From contig NZ_CP099582.1 of NCBI RefSeq assembly GCF_024022995.1, forward strand, positions 682,001 through 746,000: a stretch of DNA of 64,000 nt, read 5' to 3'. The notes beneath the pieces are model-generated. The model did not search any database. It was not told where the DNA came from and saw only the letters and a list, made by a program, of their open reading frames with translations. A program made the translations under genes and the position numbers. Of this stretch, positions 27,771-36,837 are shown piece by piece (positions within the stretch are counted from its first letter, which is position 1; every line of letters starts with the position of its first letter). This DNA comes from Thermococcus aggregans. Its GTDB lineage: Archaea > Methanobacteriota_B > Thermococci > Thermococcales > Thermococcaceae.

Positions 27771-28103
27771 TCACCGAGCACCTTTAACCCTCTTATCCCA
27801 CTCCTCAAGCATTAAGTCCAAAGCCAGAAGATTCGTGAGCTTAAGCCTGACCTTACCATTGTCGTAGTCAATTGAACCATTAAATTCATTTAGCAGCTCA
27901 AAAACTTTTTCAGCTTCTTTGAGATTAAGATTCCTCCCATAAAATTCCTCACTGCACTCAGGACATTTAAATACAAATTCCTCTAAAGCTGAGAGGAACA
28001 CGCTTTTATCTTTAAGCAGTTCCCTAAAATTATCAACGATGAGCATCTGCTCTATTAAGTCTTCCCATTTAATCGTTTTCCCGCATACGGGGCATCTGGA
28101 CAT
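27771..28103 (-). CDS. small zinc-binding protein, uncharacterised
   Basis: A 110-residue protein with CPVC near residue 4 and CPEC near residue 48, four cysteines that could hold one zinc ion. Between and after them the chain is helical (WEDLIEQMLIVDNFRELLKDKSVFLSALEEFVF). GAGGTGAT precedes ATG 28103, five bases after the DHH gene stop, and the frame ends close to the start of the helical repeat gene. I do not recognise the family. Gene order suggests that it works with the DHH phosphoesterase or with the helical repeat protein. Confidence 0.75.
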   Translation of the reverse strand: MSRCPVCGKTIKWEDLIEQMLIVDNFRELLKDKSVFLSALEEFVFKCPECSEEFYGRNLNLKEAEKVFELLNEFNGSIDYDNGKVRLKLTNLLALDLMLEEWDKRVKGAR

Positions 28104-28107
28104 TAAA

Positions 28108-29088
28108 TCACCTCAACTTCTTTAGAAACATTTCGATTTCTTTCACTAAAAACTTAACGGCTTCCTCAAGATTTCTTTTTCCATTTGCACCAGCCGCTCC
28201 CGAATGTCCTCCGCCGGAACCGTCTATGATAGGACCAACTTTCTCCATAAGCTTGCCTAAGTGAAGACCTTTTTTAACCAAGCTTTCTTTTGCCCTCGCG
28301 GAAATCCTAACACCCTTTTTCTCGCTCCCAACAATAGCAACATCGGCTCCAAGCTGGAGGAAGACCTTACAAGCCAAAGACTCATAAGCAGAAACCTTTG
28401 AAATAGCTATTATATAATTGCCGACTTTTTTGATTTCCATTCTCTGACACGCCTTTAATATGGCCATTCTCTTTGCCTGGTCTATGTTTTCATCGGTAAC
28501 TGGAGCGACCAGGTTATATATTTCTCCCATCTGAATATTGAACTTTTCTAAGACTTTAGCCACTGTTTTGAATGTTTTTGAGTTCGCGTATCTAAAATTG
28601 GCAGTATCCGTAACTATCCCCGCTAAAATAGCCTTGGCAGAAACTTCATCATAAAAACCAAAGTACTCCAAAAGTTCCCACACAATTTCTGCAGTTGAAG
28701 TTCTCGATGAGTCAACAATCCTTATGTCAGCCTTTATTGGATTCTCCTTTTCAATGTGATGGTCAATTACGATGATGTACCTGTCCTTAGGAATTTCAAT
28801 TGGCTCCAGCTGTTCAAGAGAGGAAGTGTCAAAAATCATAATAACGTCTTCCAAAACAGATGGGTTCTTCTCTACCTGGGCAAATTGAAGGAGGCGTTTT
28901 GCGTAGGATGAAACGCTTTGAGCAACGCCTATCCTATTCTTTAAGCCCATACTCGTGAGGTATCTTGAAAAAGCAATAGCACTACCCAAAGAGTCTGGGT
29001 CAGCGTTATGATGGCATAACAACAAGAAAGAATAATTATTTTCCTTTGCTTTATTCAGGAAGTTCTTGAGCTTTATTTTGCCCCGCAA
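28108..29088 (-). CDS. DHH/DHHA1 phosphoesterase (NrnA-like)
   Basis: A 326-residue phosphoesterase. Metal-binding motifs are LCHHNADPDSLGSA (motif I), MIFDTSS, the DHH of IVIDHHIEKENP and GIVTDTANFRY. The C-terminal DHHA1 domain ends in GSGGGHSGAAGA, which binds the nucleotide substrate. Members hydrolyse nano-RNA, pAp or short oligonucleotides from the 5' or 3' end. This fits neighbours that degrade RNA, because the exosome leaves short oligonucleotides. The apparent start is TTG 29088 after GAGGG; it overlaps the DUF3194 gene by about 38 bases, so the exact start is uncertain. Confidence 0.85.
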   Translation of the reverse strand: MRGKIKLKNFLNKAKENNYSFLLLCHHNADPDSLGSAIAFSRYLTSMGLKNRIGVAQSVSSYAKRLLQFAQVEKNPSVLEDVIMIFDTSSLEQLEPIEIPKDRYIIVIDHHIEKENPIKADIRIVDSSRTSTAEIVWELLEYFGFYDEVSAKAILAGIVTDTANFRYANSKTFKTVAKVLEKFNIQMGEIYNLVAPVTDENIDQAKRMAILKACQRMEIKKVGNYIIAISKVSAYESLACKVFLQLGADVAIVGSEKKGVRISARAKESLVKKGLHLGKLMEKVGPIIDGSGGGHSGAAGANGKRNLEEAVKFLVKEIEMFLKKLR

Positions 29089-29374
29089 TTTCCCTCAACC
29101 TTTTTTCAACTTTTTCATATGCTTTTTCAAGCGCTTCGTCGATCAACTTCTCAACATCAACTTTTACGAATATCGGCACCTCAAGATAGACCTCTATCTC
29201 CAAATCCAGAGTGTCTTCACGGTTTATCCTCGTAGTTACCTCTATGTCTTTCACTTCACTTCTCGTCAAATGCTCGAAGATGTAATCTATAATAACCTCT
29301 TGGGCTAGCTCTCCGATGGATATTAACTCCTCCTCGCTGAGCTCTGGAAGCCCTATATGGAGTACCTTCTTCAT
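29051..29374 (-). CDS. DUF3194 family protein
   Basis: A 107-residue protein with the pattern LPELSEEELISIGELAQEVIIDYIFEHL, alternating strands (DIEVTTRINREDTLDLEIEVYLEV) and a long terminal helix. DUF3194 is restricted to archaea and usually follows prefoldin beta, as here, suggesting a role in protein folding or the superoperon's shared process. No activity is known. ATG 29374 is chosen because a GGGGGGTG ribosome site lies just before it. Confidence 0.8.
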   Translation of the reverse strand: MKKVLHIGLPELSEEELISIGELAQEVIIDYIFEHLTRSEVKDIEVTTRINREDTLDLEIEVYLEVPIFVKVDVEKLIDEALEKAYEKVEKRLREIAGQNKAQELPE

Positions 29375-29406
29375 TTGCACCCCCCATAAAATTTTAAAAA
29401 GAAAGT

Positions 29407-29757
29407 TCACCCGGCTGTTCCTCTCAGAGAGCTCTGTATCTGTTGTGTAAGCTCCTTAATTTTTTCATTAAGCTTCTGCTCCTGTCTCTCCAATGCCCTT
29501 AGGCGAACCTCCAGGGTTTCGACTTTCTCTTTAAGCTCTTCCAATGCCTTCTCCTTTGTTGACCTGACTATCAGAGTGCCCACTGTCTTGTATATTGGAG
29601 CTCCTTCCTCAACTTGCTCAATCTCTTCAAGGGCTTTTTTGGCATCGTTAAGCTCTACTTGGATTCTTTGCTTCTGTTGGATTACAAGTTGAAGCTGCTG
29701 TTGATAACTCTCAAGTTGTCCCAATAAAGCCTGCACCTGAGGTGGAATGTTCTGCAT
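29407..29757 (-). CDS. pfdB: prefoldin subunit beta
   Basis: A 116-residue subunit of the hexameric chaperone prefoldin, which captures unfolded proteins and hands them to the thermosome. Two long coiled-coil helices (residues about 5-50 and 70-110) flank a central beta hairpin (APIYKTVGTLIVRSTKEKALEEL), the hallmark of beta subunits. AGGAGGTG precedes ATG 29757. It follows Pcc1 after 56 bases and leads into DUF3194. Confidence 0.95.
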   Translation of the reverse strand: MQNIPPQVQALLGQLESYQQQLQLVIQQKQRIQVELNDAKKALEEIEQVEEGAPIYKTVGTLIVRSTKEKALEELKEKVETLEVRLRALERQEQKLNEKIKELTQQIQSSLRGTAG

Positions 29758-29813
29758 GACAACACCTCCTTTTAGTCCGAGGCTATACTCTCAGAGAAGC
29801 TTTAAATAATTAA

Positions 29814-30050
29814 CTAAAGCTCAACTACATCAAGGGCAACTTTAATCCATCGGAGATAAGAGTTTAAGGTTCCCCTCAAAGCGGAGTTATCCTTTGCGGT
29901 AAATTCCATTACAATTTTGTTTTCTCTCAGAGAAAAGTCCACCTTGCTTCTTCGGTAAGGGACGGTTTTATGCTCAAAAAGAACACTCTCATAAACAACT
30001 TTCGCTATCTCCTCGCTGGGGAACTCAATCTCGATAACTCCTCTTATCAT
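29814..30050 (-). CDS. pcc1: KEOPS complex subunit Pcc1
   Basis: A 78-residue KH-like protein of the Pcc1 family: GVIEIEFPSEEIAKVVYESVLFEHKTVP, then FSLRENKIVMEFTAKDNSALRGTLNSYLRWI. Pcc1 dimerises and supports Kae1 in tRNA t6A synthesis. ATG 30050 is used because GGGATGGG precedes it; it overlaps the stop of the Brix gene by four bases. A longer in-frame version to 30116 lacks a ribosome site and would lie within the Brix gene. Confidence 0.9.
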   Translation of the reverse strand: MIRGVIEIEFPSEEIAKVVYESVLFEHKTVPYRRSKVDFSLRENKIVMEFTAKDNSALRGTLNSYLRWIKVALDVVEL

Positions 30051-30676
30051 TTCCCATCCCTTTTGATGCCAAGCTTTTCCTTGTAGTCCCATCTTCTTCC
30101 ATCTTCCATTATCCATATTTTGACACTTATCAAAGGTCCTACAGGTCTTTCTCGCGAGATATCAAGGCGATAGAAGTTTATGGCCATTCCTCTTGGATGA
30201 CGCTCAATAACGCCCAAGACATCAGTATTGTACTTGTCGGCTATATATTGCAGGCTTTTTTCTCCCCTTGGGACAAATTTTCCGTTGGTAAGCTCGGCAA
30301 AAACCTGACCAAAGACAATGTGGTCAAGCCCAACTCTTTTGGCAGTCGTAACTATAAAGGGCATCTCCTCCCTAATTGGGGGGATGTTTCTAAACCCCAT
30401 TTCTCTTTGCAGCTTAATTCCATGAAGGTAGAGATAACCCAAGTAGCCCCAGTCATCTGGAGAAACCTTTATGAATGTTATTTTGAGCGGATTACCCTTC
30501 CAAACATTGATTATAAGGAGTCTCTCGTAACCCCTATCGTATGCTTCCATAAGAAGGTCTTGAATAGTCTTCTTACCTCTAGTTAGATAGGTCGAGTTGG
30601 GGAAAACCCTCTCTAGGTCATGCCCAAAGCTTCTCGTTCTTCTTGTGGGTCTGTGGGATGTTGTTATCAGTATCAT
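30047..30676 (-). CDS. Brix-domain ribosome biogenesis protein
   Basis: A 209-residue archaeal Brix/IMP4-family protein that is expected to act in ribosomal RNA maturation. The start ILITTSHRPTRRTRSFGHDLERVFPNS is the family hallmark, followed by LLIINVWKGNPLKITFIKV and FGQVFAEL segments. It overlaps Pcc1 and follows RpoP by 65 bases. The ribosome site before ATG 30676 is weak. Confidence 0.9.
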   Translation of the reverse strand: MILITTSHRPTRRTRSFGHDLERVFPNSTYLTRGKKTIQDLLMEAYDRGYERLLIINVWKGNPLKITFIKVSPDDWGYLGYLYLHGIKLQREMGFRNIPPIREEMPFIVTTAKRVGLDHIVFGQVFAELTNGKFVPRGEKSLQYIADKYNTDVLGVIERHPRGMAINFYRLDISRERPVGPLISVKIWIMEDGRRWDYKEKLGIKRDGK

Positions 30677-30741
30677 CTCCGATCACTTGGGAATTTAACA
30701 GAAAGGGGTTATAAAGCTTTTCAATAGAGAAGAGACAGAGC

Positions 30742-30891
30742 TCAAATTGCCTTAACTCTTCTGGCAACTTTAGGCCTGGGCTTGTAGATTATCTTTGCTC
30801 CACAGTAGGGACAGCGGATTTCTCTTACAATGGCGAGGTCCATTTTAAACTCTTTTCCACATTTTGCACATTTATATAATGCTTCCACCAT
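30742..30891 (-). CDS. rpoP: RNA polymerase subunit P (Rpo12)
   Basis: A 49-residue zinc-ribbon subunit of archaeal RNA polymerase. It reads MVEALYKCAKCGKEFKMDLA with a second pair CPYC, giving four zinc cysteines, and ends in a basic tail (KPRPKVARRVKAI). It is the counterpart of eukaryotic Rpb12. Its place between eL43 and Brix is the standard archaeal order. Confidence 0.95.
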   Translation of the reverse strand: MVEALYKCAKCGKEFKMDLAIVREIRCPYCGAKIIYKPRPKVARRVKAI

Positions 30892-30920
30892 AACAACCAC
30901 CAAAAAATATTTTAGAGGGT

Positions 30921-31178
30921 TTATTTAGCCGCTACAATTCTCTTAGCGACTTTTCCGGCAGGAGTTGCAGGGAGGTATGCTCCTCCAGCGAAGGTTGCAC
31001 CACACTTTTGGCACTGCCATATTCCGGTGCTTATCCTCTTAACGGCTTTTCTTCCACATACTGGGCAAGTGTGCTTTTGTCTCATCTTTTCTTCCACTGC
31101 AGCAACTCTTCTTCTGATCTTGAGACCGTATCTTGGGCCAAATCTTCCAGCGGATCCAACTTTCTTTGTTCTTCCCAT
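30921..31178 (-). CDS. rpl37ae: ribosomal protein eL43 (L37Ae)
   Basis: An 85-residue ribosomal protein with a basic N-terminus ([17 protein letters not shown]) and a C4 zinc ribbon (CPVC...CQKC). ATG 31178 is preceded by GGGGTGATG. A TATA box (GCTTTTAAATGG on the minus strand near 31228-31240) in the 146-base gap to rrp42 suggests a separate or internal promoter. Confidence 0.95.
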   Translation of the reverse strand: MGRTKKVGSAGRFGPRYGLKIRRRVAAVEEKMRQKHTCPVCGRKAVKRISTGIWQCQKCGATFAGGAYLPATPAGKVAKRIVAAK

Positions 31179-31324
31179 GATCATCACCCCTAATGATGTA
31201 TGACTGAGATGAATTTTAGGAAGCCATTTAAAAGCCTTTCCTTTAAGTTAAGCCAGCAAATAGTGAAGCTATCCCCTTTATAAACTTTTGCTAAAATGAG
31301 TTTAAAAATGGGAAAACAAAAGGG

Positions 31325-32134
31325 TCACTCTTTCTTAACGCTCTCAAGGACTACTTTTCTTATTTCTTCTGCCTTTTTGTATGCAAGATCAACTGCATAA
31401 ATTACTTCCTCAAGCTTGAAGCTTCCCCCTTCGCTTTTCTGCACTGCTGAGATGTATCCATTTTCGTCGGTTGTTATTGTCAGTTTGCCGTCCATTACCT
31501 GCTCCTCTTCAAAGTTTGGATCAACTACTAGGGTGTTGCCTATTTTGGCAAAACTAACCGGAATTGGTATCTTTGTCACGGGCAGTGGTTCATATTCATC
31601 CAGAACCTTCACTTCGCCGGCCTCTTCATCGTATTCAACTTTGGGTATTTTTGTGCCTAGCAATGCCGCAATTGCACCGATTCCAGAGGCATCTAACAGA
31701 TTTCCGTCGTGGTCGAGAACATGCACGTCTATGAAGACCACCCTTACAAGCTTTCCTGGAACGATTACAAGCTTGCTCAAATCTATGGCTTGGCTTTCCC
31801 TTATTCCTCTGTCCACAACTCTTGCAAGTTCTATGGCCCTCTCATCCGGCGGGCCTGGTTCAAAGGTTGGAGACGCCAAAGGCACAAATTCAACATTGGT
31901 CGTCATAACACCCATTTCTGGCAAATCTGGAAATGGCTCTCCAAAATCAACTTTTATCCCTACAAGAACCTGAGTATTGCCAAGTTTCACAAGTGCAGAT
32001 CCCTCAGCTTTCTCTATTACGTCCGTCTCTATGGTTAGAGGCCTTAAATCCTCTACGCCCCTTCCATCGATTCTTTTACCTTCCCTCAAAAGATTGAGGA
32101 TATGATCCTTCATTATTGAGGCCATTATTTCCAT
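31325..32134 (-). CDS. rrp42: exosome core subunit Rrp42
   Basis: A 269-residue RNase PH-fold subunit of the archaeal exosome ring, catalytically inactive but essential for RNA binding with Rrp41. Landmarks are GKRIDGRGVEDLRPLTIETDVIEKAEGSALVKLG and the C-terminal helix. ATG 32134 is chosen because AGGTGAG lies just upstream; GTG 32143 would overlap rrp41 a little more. Confidence 0.93.
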   Translation of the reverse strand: MEIMASIMKDHILNLLREGKRIDGRGVEDLRPLTIETDVIEKAEGSALVKLGNTQVLVGIKVDFGEPFPDLPEMGVMTTNVEFVPLASPTFEPGPPDERAIELARVVDRGIRESQAIDLSKLVIVPGKLVRVVFIDVHVLDHDGNLLDASGIGAIAALLGTKIPKVEYDEEAGEVKVLDEYEPLPVTKIPIPVSFAKIGNTLVVDPNFEEEQVMDGKLTITTDENGYISAVQKSEGGSFKLEEVIYAVDLAYKKAEEIRKVVLESVKKE

Positions 32135-32135
32135 T

Positions 32136-32879
32136 TTACTCACCTACCTCTTCCGCTATCTTGAGATACTTCTCCTTCAACGCCTCTCTCTGTTTTTGAT
32201 ACACTGCCTTAGCTCCCTTTATTGCCAGTCTTACCGCTTCGAGGAATTCCTCTTTGGTTAGGTATCCGTCCATCTGGAGCAATGTTATATCGTTCTTGAT
32301 TGGCATTATAGCCACTGGAACATCGGCTTCTCCATAGTTGTCCTCTTCTTTGTTTAGGTCAAGGACGATTTCTCCATCTATCTTTCCAGCGGCACACGCT
32401 GCAACAAGGTCTTTCATGGGAATTCCAGCGTCTGCCAAAGCAAGAGATGCTGCTGTAATTCCAGCCACCCTTGTGCCTGCATCGGCTTGGAGCACCTCTA
32501 TGAATACATCTATGGAAGTTCTTGGAAAGAGCTCAAGAATAACAGCCGGTTCAAGGGCCCCTCTAATAACTTTGCTTATCTCAACACTCCTCCTATCTGG
32601 GCCAGGTTTTTTCCTTTCCTCAACACTAAAGGGTGCCATATTGTATCTAACTCTCAAAATTGCCCTGTCAGGTTTTTGAAGGTGTTTTGGATGAATCTCC
32701 CTAGGCCCATAAACTGCTGCTAAAATTTTATTCTTACCCCATTCTACATATGCAGAACCATCTGCACTCTTCAAAACTCCAACTTCCATTTTAATTGGCC
32801 TCAGCTCGTACTTCTTTCTTCCATCAAGCCTTTTGCCGTTCTCATCAATAAGCTTGAGTCCCTCAGGCTTTCCCATCAT
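32136..32879 (-). CDS. rrp41: exosome catalytic subunit Rrp41
   Basis: A 247-residue phosphorolytic 3'-5' exoribonuclease subunit. It shows [17 protein letters not shown], the RNA-binding R-rich region near [15 protein letters not shown]-like residues, [13 protein letters not shown] for phosphate binding and the catalytic aspartate region [11 protein letters not shown]. Six-subunit rings form with Rrp42, capped by Rrp4. The start overlaps the rrp4 stop (ATGA). GAGGGTGA precedes it. Confidence 0.95.
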   Translation of the reverse strand: MMGKPEGLKLIDENGKRLDGRKKYELRPIKMEVGVLKSADGSAYVEWGKNKILAAVYGPREIHPKHLQKPDRAILRVRYNMAPFSVEERKKPGPDRRSVEISKVIRGALEPAVILELFPRTSIDVFIEVLQADAGTRVAGITAASLALADAGIPMKDLVAACAAGKIDGEIVLDLNKEEDNYGEADVPVAIMPIKNDITLLQMDGYLTKEEFLEAVRLAIKGAKAVYQKQREALKEKYLKIAEEVGE

Positions 32880-33631
32880 TTCTCTTCACCCTCTCCAGTT
32901 TGGGGAACTTCTTCAATAATCCCCTGTTCTTTAAGTTCATGCAACCTCTTAATCACCATCTCCCTAACTCTGTCAGTTAATCCTTGAGTATGGCTTTCTC
33001 TGTCTACTTTTAGAATAGCCTCTATGGCCAGCTTTTCTAATTCCTCGTTCCTTCCACTAACCCATACCCATCCGTTTTGCCCTACAATTATCCTCGTGTT
33101 TGTGAGCTGTTTGATCATGTTTATCATTGAGCCCCCTTTCCCTATAAGGCGGGGTACTTTAGAAGGCGTTATCTTTACCAGCTGTCCCCCTTTTAGAGGC
33201 CCTCCATTGAAGGGCATCCCCTTTGTTGTCAGGTCTATCTGGTTAATCTCATTGAAAGCCTTCACTTTTGCATAGATTATGTCCCCTATGTCAAATATCT
33301 TTCTCAAATCGGTTTTTAGGATGTCTATCTTCCCTTCAACTGCATCTTGAACTCTCAGCGTAGCTTGATAGGGGGCACCTATGTCAACTACCCAGTTTGA
33401 GAATTTTACATCAACTATCTTTCCTATTACGTTATCCCCTACCTCTGGGATGTACGGACCTTCCAGTGGGACTACTGACACCGTGTCATTTGAAATCCTG
33501 ACCAGTCCGATTACAGTTGAATAAATTCTGTTTCCTTCTTTAAAAGTCCCTCGTCCATTTTTGAACGGTCCCTGAGCCAAAAGCGTCCCTGGAACCACTA
33601 ATTCCCTATTTTTTACAAAAATCTTCTTCAT
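32876..33631 (-). CDS. rrp4: exosome cap subunit Rrp4
   Basis: A 251-residue RNA-binding cap protein with an N-terminal domain, an S1 domain ([29 protein letters not shown] near residues 63-95) and a KH domain ([29 protein letters not shown] near 145-175, with the GKGG loop). It binds substrate at the entry pore. It overlaps SBDS upstream and rrp41 downstream by four bases each, so the genes are translationally coupled. Confidence 0.95.
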   Translation of the reverse strand: MKKIFVKNRELVVPGTLLAQGPFKNGRGTFKEGNRIYSTVIGLVRISNDTVSVVPLEGPYIPEVGDNVIGKIVDVKFSNWVVDIGAPYQATLRVQDAVEGKIDILKTDLRKIFDIGDIIYAKVKAFNEINQIDLTTKGMPFNGGPLKGGQLVKITPSKVPRLIGKGGSMINMIKQLTNTRIIVGQNGWVWVSGRNEELEKLAIEAILKVDRESHTQGLTDRVREMVIKRLHELKEQGIIEEVPQTGEGEEK

Positions 33632-34338
33632 AGTCCCTTCCTCTCTATAAGTTTAGTTATTGCGGTGCCCTTTGTAAGGGCGTTTAATTTTTCATAAAAT
33701 TCTTCCTCAACTCCACCCGGAATTTCTATTAAAAACATCCAGGAGCCGTCGCTTGCCCACTCCTCCCTCTTTATGGTTCCAAACTTTCTAACTTCTCCAT
33801 AAGCTTTTCCGGCATATTCCGAAGGTATCTTCACTGCTATGACCTTTCTTTCGATTTTAAGGGGTAAAACTCTCCTTAGAGCTTTTATTACTTCTGGAAC
33901 CTGAGATTCTGCGTCTTTGAATATGTCCACTCTGACTCCAACCTCTTCCATCGCCTTCAGGATTCTTTCAGGTGGATGCGGATACCCAGTTCTTGGGTCT
34001 ACTGCGTGCCTGTGGATTATCATCGCAATCTGCTTTTTCTTATCCTCCAGCATTTCCCTTCTCTGCTGTACGGTAAGCTGTACCTCTCCCTTCTTGAGGA
34101 TTATCTTTGCCACTTCGTAGGGATCGCTTGTTCCAAAAATCTTTTCCATTTCGTGTTCGCTTGCTTTATCGCCCTTGTGGGCGTCTTTAAAAATATAAGG
34201 AGTGGCTAAGACTTCCTCAATTGGAACATCTTTGCCTTCTTTGAAGTCTCTGGCCAGGTATGGATCCACTAGTATCTCAAAAACCTCGCCGTGAGTCTTT
34301 AACCGAGCAATCACTGCTTTGTCGACGCTTATGGGCAT
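33628..34338 (-). CDS. SBDS family ribosome maturation protein
   Basis: A 236-residue SBDS protein with the three usual domains: an N-terminal FYSH domain ([28 protein letters not shown]), a central helical domain ([39 protein letters not shown]) and a ferredoxin-like C-terminal domain. SBDS helps release the anti-association factor aIF6 from 50S subunits. ATG 34338 has AGGTGATC upstream. It lies ten bases after psmA. Confidence 0.94.
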   Translation of the reverse strand: MPISVDKAVIARLKTHGEVFEILVDPYLARDFKEGKDVPIEEVLATPYIFKDAHKGDKASEHEMEKIFGTSDPYEVAKIILKKGEVQLTVQQRREMLEDKKKQIAMIIHRHAVDPRTGYPHPPERILKAMEEVGVRVDIFKDAESQVPEVIKALRRVLPLKIERKVIAVKIPSEYAGKAYGEVRKFGTIKREEWASDGSWMFLIEIPGGVEEEFYEKLNALTKGTAITKLIERKGL

Positions 34339-34348
34339 ATTGATCACC

Positions 34349-35131
34349 TCAGTAGTTGGTGTCTAGCTCGCTGTAGTCTTCTTCCTTCTCTGGAACTTCT
34401 TCGGCCTCAACTTCTTTCAACACTTCCTCAAGACACTTAGCAACTTCTTCCTTGCTGATCTTCCTGAACTTCTTCTCCTTTACTGTAATCACTGCAACTT
34501 CTATGTTATCCGGAGATGGCTCCTCCATGGTTTTTGCAAGAGCAAGCACGGCAAGCTTTATAGCGTTTTCAAGTGTCATGTCGTCTCTGTACTTCTCCTC
34601 GAAGATTGCCATTGCCGTGTTTCTTCCGCTTCCTATTGCAACCGCTTTCCACTCAAAGTATGCACCACTTGGGTCTGTTTCAAAAAGTTCAGGCTTTTCA
34701 TTTACACCCGCCATCAAAAGGGCGACACCAAAAGGCCTAACTCCGCCATATTGCGTGTGCATCTGCTTCAGATCACAAATCTTCTTCACCAAAACGGTGA
34801 GCGGAACTGGCTCTCCATAGGTTAAGCGATAGATTTGAGCTTCTAAACGAGCCCTGTCCACAAGAACTCTCGCATCGGCTATTATTCCACTTGAAGCAGC
34901 AGCTATGTGGTCATCAATCTGGAAAATCTTCTCATAGCTTTCCGGCTCTATAAGCTTACTTGTTACCCTCTTTTCTACAGCCAAAACAACTCCATCTTTA
35001 CACTTTACTCCCACGGCAGTTGCTCCTCTCTTAACTGCCTCTCTTGCGTATTGGACTTGGAAAAGTCTTCCATCAGGGCTGAAAACCGTTATTGCCCTAT
35101 CATACCCAGCTTGCGGTGGTACAAACGCCAT
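34349..35131 (-). CDS. psmA: proteasome subunit alpha
   Basis: A 260-residue structural subunit of the 20S proteasome outer rings. It starts with the gate-forming tail [36 protein letters not shown], the alpha-subunit signature, and lacks a catalytic N-terminal Thr, as expected. The acidic C-terminus is longer than in many relatives. AGAGGTGATG precedes ATG 35131. It is the first gene of the exosome superoperon. Confidence 0.96.
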   Translation of the reverse strand: MAFVPPQAGYDRAITVFSPDGRLFQVQYAREAVKRGATAVGVKCKDGVVLAVEKRVTSKLIEPESYEKIFQIDDHIAAASSGIIADARVLVDRARLEAQIYRLTYGEPVPLTVLVKKICDLKQMHTQYGGVRPFGVALLMAGVNEKPELFETDPSGAYFEWKAVAIGSGRNTAMAIFEEKYRDDMTLENAIKLAVLALAKTMEEPSPDNIEVAVITVKEKKFRKISKEEVAKCLEEVLKEVEAEEVPEKEEDYSELDTNY

Positions 35132-35184
35132 TTTTCATCACCTCTAAAGTTATCGTAATAGGTTATATTAGGAATTCCTTAATT

Positions 35185-35198
35185 CCCTTTATATACCC
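35185..35198 (-). promoter_or_regulatory. promoter of the proteasome-exosome superoperon
   Basis: On the minus strand the sequence GGGTATATAAAGGG is a strong TATA box, with CGGAG upstream as a BRE. Initiation near 35162-35165 would give a leader of about 30 bases before psmA. Confidence 0.65.
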
Positions 35199-35244
35199 TC
35201 CGATGTGTAAGTTATCGGCCAATAATTAAAATTTTTCTCTAAAG

Positions 35245-35607
35245 TTATTTCCACCCAAACTCTTTCAAGAATTTTAACTTAAGCCTCTTTATAGTTCCAG
35301 ACACTCCAAGCGTTCTTATTATCGCTTTTGAACCGTTTATCTCAGTAACCATAGTTAAAGCAAAGCGAAGTTCTTCTACGTATTTTCTATCACACCTCAC
35401 TATTCCAGTCTGGGTTTTCTCATCAAATTTTATAAACCATGGTTTTACCCTTGCTGTGCCAAGCTCGCCCAAGGTTTTAAGGGAAGCATTCCACAGCGCT
35501 TTCTTTATTTCGTCCTTGTTGAAGGGTCTCTCCCCAATTACCTGAAAGGCTATGTAGCGGTGCTTGTCGCGAAGCGTTGGAGGTAAAGTCTTTGGTTTCT
35601 CCCTCAT
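35245..35607 (-). CDS. rnp2: RNase P protein component Pop5
   Basis: A 120-residue archaeal RNase P protein (Rnp2/Pop5), which with Rpp30 activates the RNase P RNA for tRNA 5' maturation. It shows [28 protein letters not shown], then [41 protein letters not shown]. Length equals that of Pyrococcus Pop5. A TATA-like ATTTAATAAATCC on the minus strand near 35628-35640 suggests its own promoter, apart from psmA downstream. Confidence 0.92.
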   Translation of the reverse strand: MREKPKTLPPTLRDKHRYIAFQVIGERPFNKDEIKKALWNASLKTLGELGTARVKPWFIKFDEKTQTGIVRCDRKYVEELRFALTMVTEINGSKAIIRTLGVSGTIKRLKLKFLKEFGWK

Positions 35608-35679
35608 GAGAGGTCTTTCCGCATTTGGGATTTATTAAATTATCTCAAAAACTTTTAATGAACGAAACTCGAATTACTT

Positions 35680-36834
35680 ATGATGAGAAGAGGAATCGCA
35701 GAGCTCCCCCTTCACGGTGGACACGTGCCAAGATGGCTGGCATTGAGAATGAAGCGGTTAGCTGAGCTTGTTATAAAGCTTCTTGTGGACGAATATGGCA
35801 CTCAAGGTGTTCTTGAAAGACTTGCAGACCCGGTTTGGTTCCAAGCTCTCAACAACTTGATAGGCATGGACTGGGATTCTTCGGGAAGCACCACCGTAAC
35901 AGCTGGCATAGTAAAGGAAGTCCTCTCAAAAGAGGACCTTGGGATAAAAGCGGCCGGTGGCAAAGGGGCAAAGAGCAGAAAGACACCGGAGGAATTAAAG
36001 CAGATAAGCAGACTCTATGATCTGGAGGCAGAGGAATACATAAAAACCTCAAGATTGGTTGCCAAAGTCGATAGCGTTGCCCTCCAAACTGGCTACCAGC
36101 TCTATCATCACGTCTTCTTTGTTGACCAAGAAGGGAGATGGGCAATTGTACAGCAAGGTATGAATCCCCAGGTAAAGCTCGCCAGGCGCTTCCACTGGTT
36201 CTCTGAAAAAGTTGAGTCCTTTACCTTAGAGCCGCACAAAGGTATAAGCGGAATTAAAGCAGAGCATGCTTTAAACACCATCGCCCGGGAAAGCAAAGAA
36301 TACCAAAAGACTCTGCTCGACGTAGTTTCAGAAAGCCCCACAAAAATTGAAAGGGAAGTCAAAAGTGTAGAGGCGCTTTCAAAAGGGTACATTCCGTTCT
36401 ATAAGCCCTATGAAAAGAGAGAGGTTTTGTCAATACTGAAAAGATACGAGAGCCTCGGAAAAATTGAGCTCAACAAAAGAGCCCTGGAACTGGCAAGGGA
36501 GCTTGGAGTAAGCAGCTATGATGAACTTCTGCTTATCAAAGGTCTGGGGCCAAGCACCTTGAGAGCTCTATCGCTCGTTCTTGAGCTTGTTTATGACGTC
36601 CACCCATCGTGGAAAGACCCCGTCACTCATCCACCTGACCCCTTCAAGTTCGCCTACGCCGTCGGTGGAAAGGATAGGGTGCCGTTTCCCGTTGAGAGGG
36701 GCACTTACGATGACCTGATATCTTTTCTCGAGAAGCTTCTTGAGAAGGGCAAGGAAGAAAGGGAAGTCGTCAAACAGGTAACAAAAATCACCAAGAAGTG
36801 GAAGTTTCCTGAGGAGGAGAAAAGACCAACCTAA
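35680..36834 (+). CDS. DUF763 family protein
   Basis: A 384-residue protein matching DUF763: start RRGIAELPLHGGHVPRWL, central WDSSGSTTVT, VDSVALQTGYQLYHHVFFVD and GRWAIVQQGMN. Near residues 280-310 a helix-hairpin-helix reads LLLIKGLGPSTLRALSLVLELVY, suggesting DNA or RNA binding. The conserved D, H and Q residues hint at a nuclease or glycosylase-like enzyme, but no activity is established as far as I know. A TATA box (CTTTTAATG near 35648-35657) leaves only a few leader bases before ATG 35680. Confidence 0.85.
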   Translation: MMRRGIAELPLHGGHVPRWLALRMKRLAELVIKLLVDEYGTQGVLERLADPVWFQALNNLIGMDWDSSGSTTVTAGIVKEVLSKEDLGIKAAGGKGAKSRKTPEELKQISRLYDLEAEEYIKTSRLVAKVDSVALQTGYQLYHHVFFVDQEGRWAIVQQGMNPQVKLARRFHWFSEKVESFTLEPHKGISGIKAEHALNTIARESKEYQKTLLDVVSESPTKIEREVKSVEALSKGYIPFYKPYEKREVLSILKRYESLGKIELNKRALELARELGVSSYDELLLIKGLGPSTLRALSLVLELVYDVHPSWKDPVTHPPDPFKFAYAVGGKDRVPFPVERGTYDDLISFLEKLLEKGKEEREVVKQVTKITKKWKFPEEEKRPT

Positions 36835-36837
36835 GCA

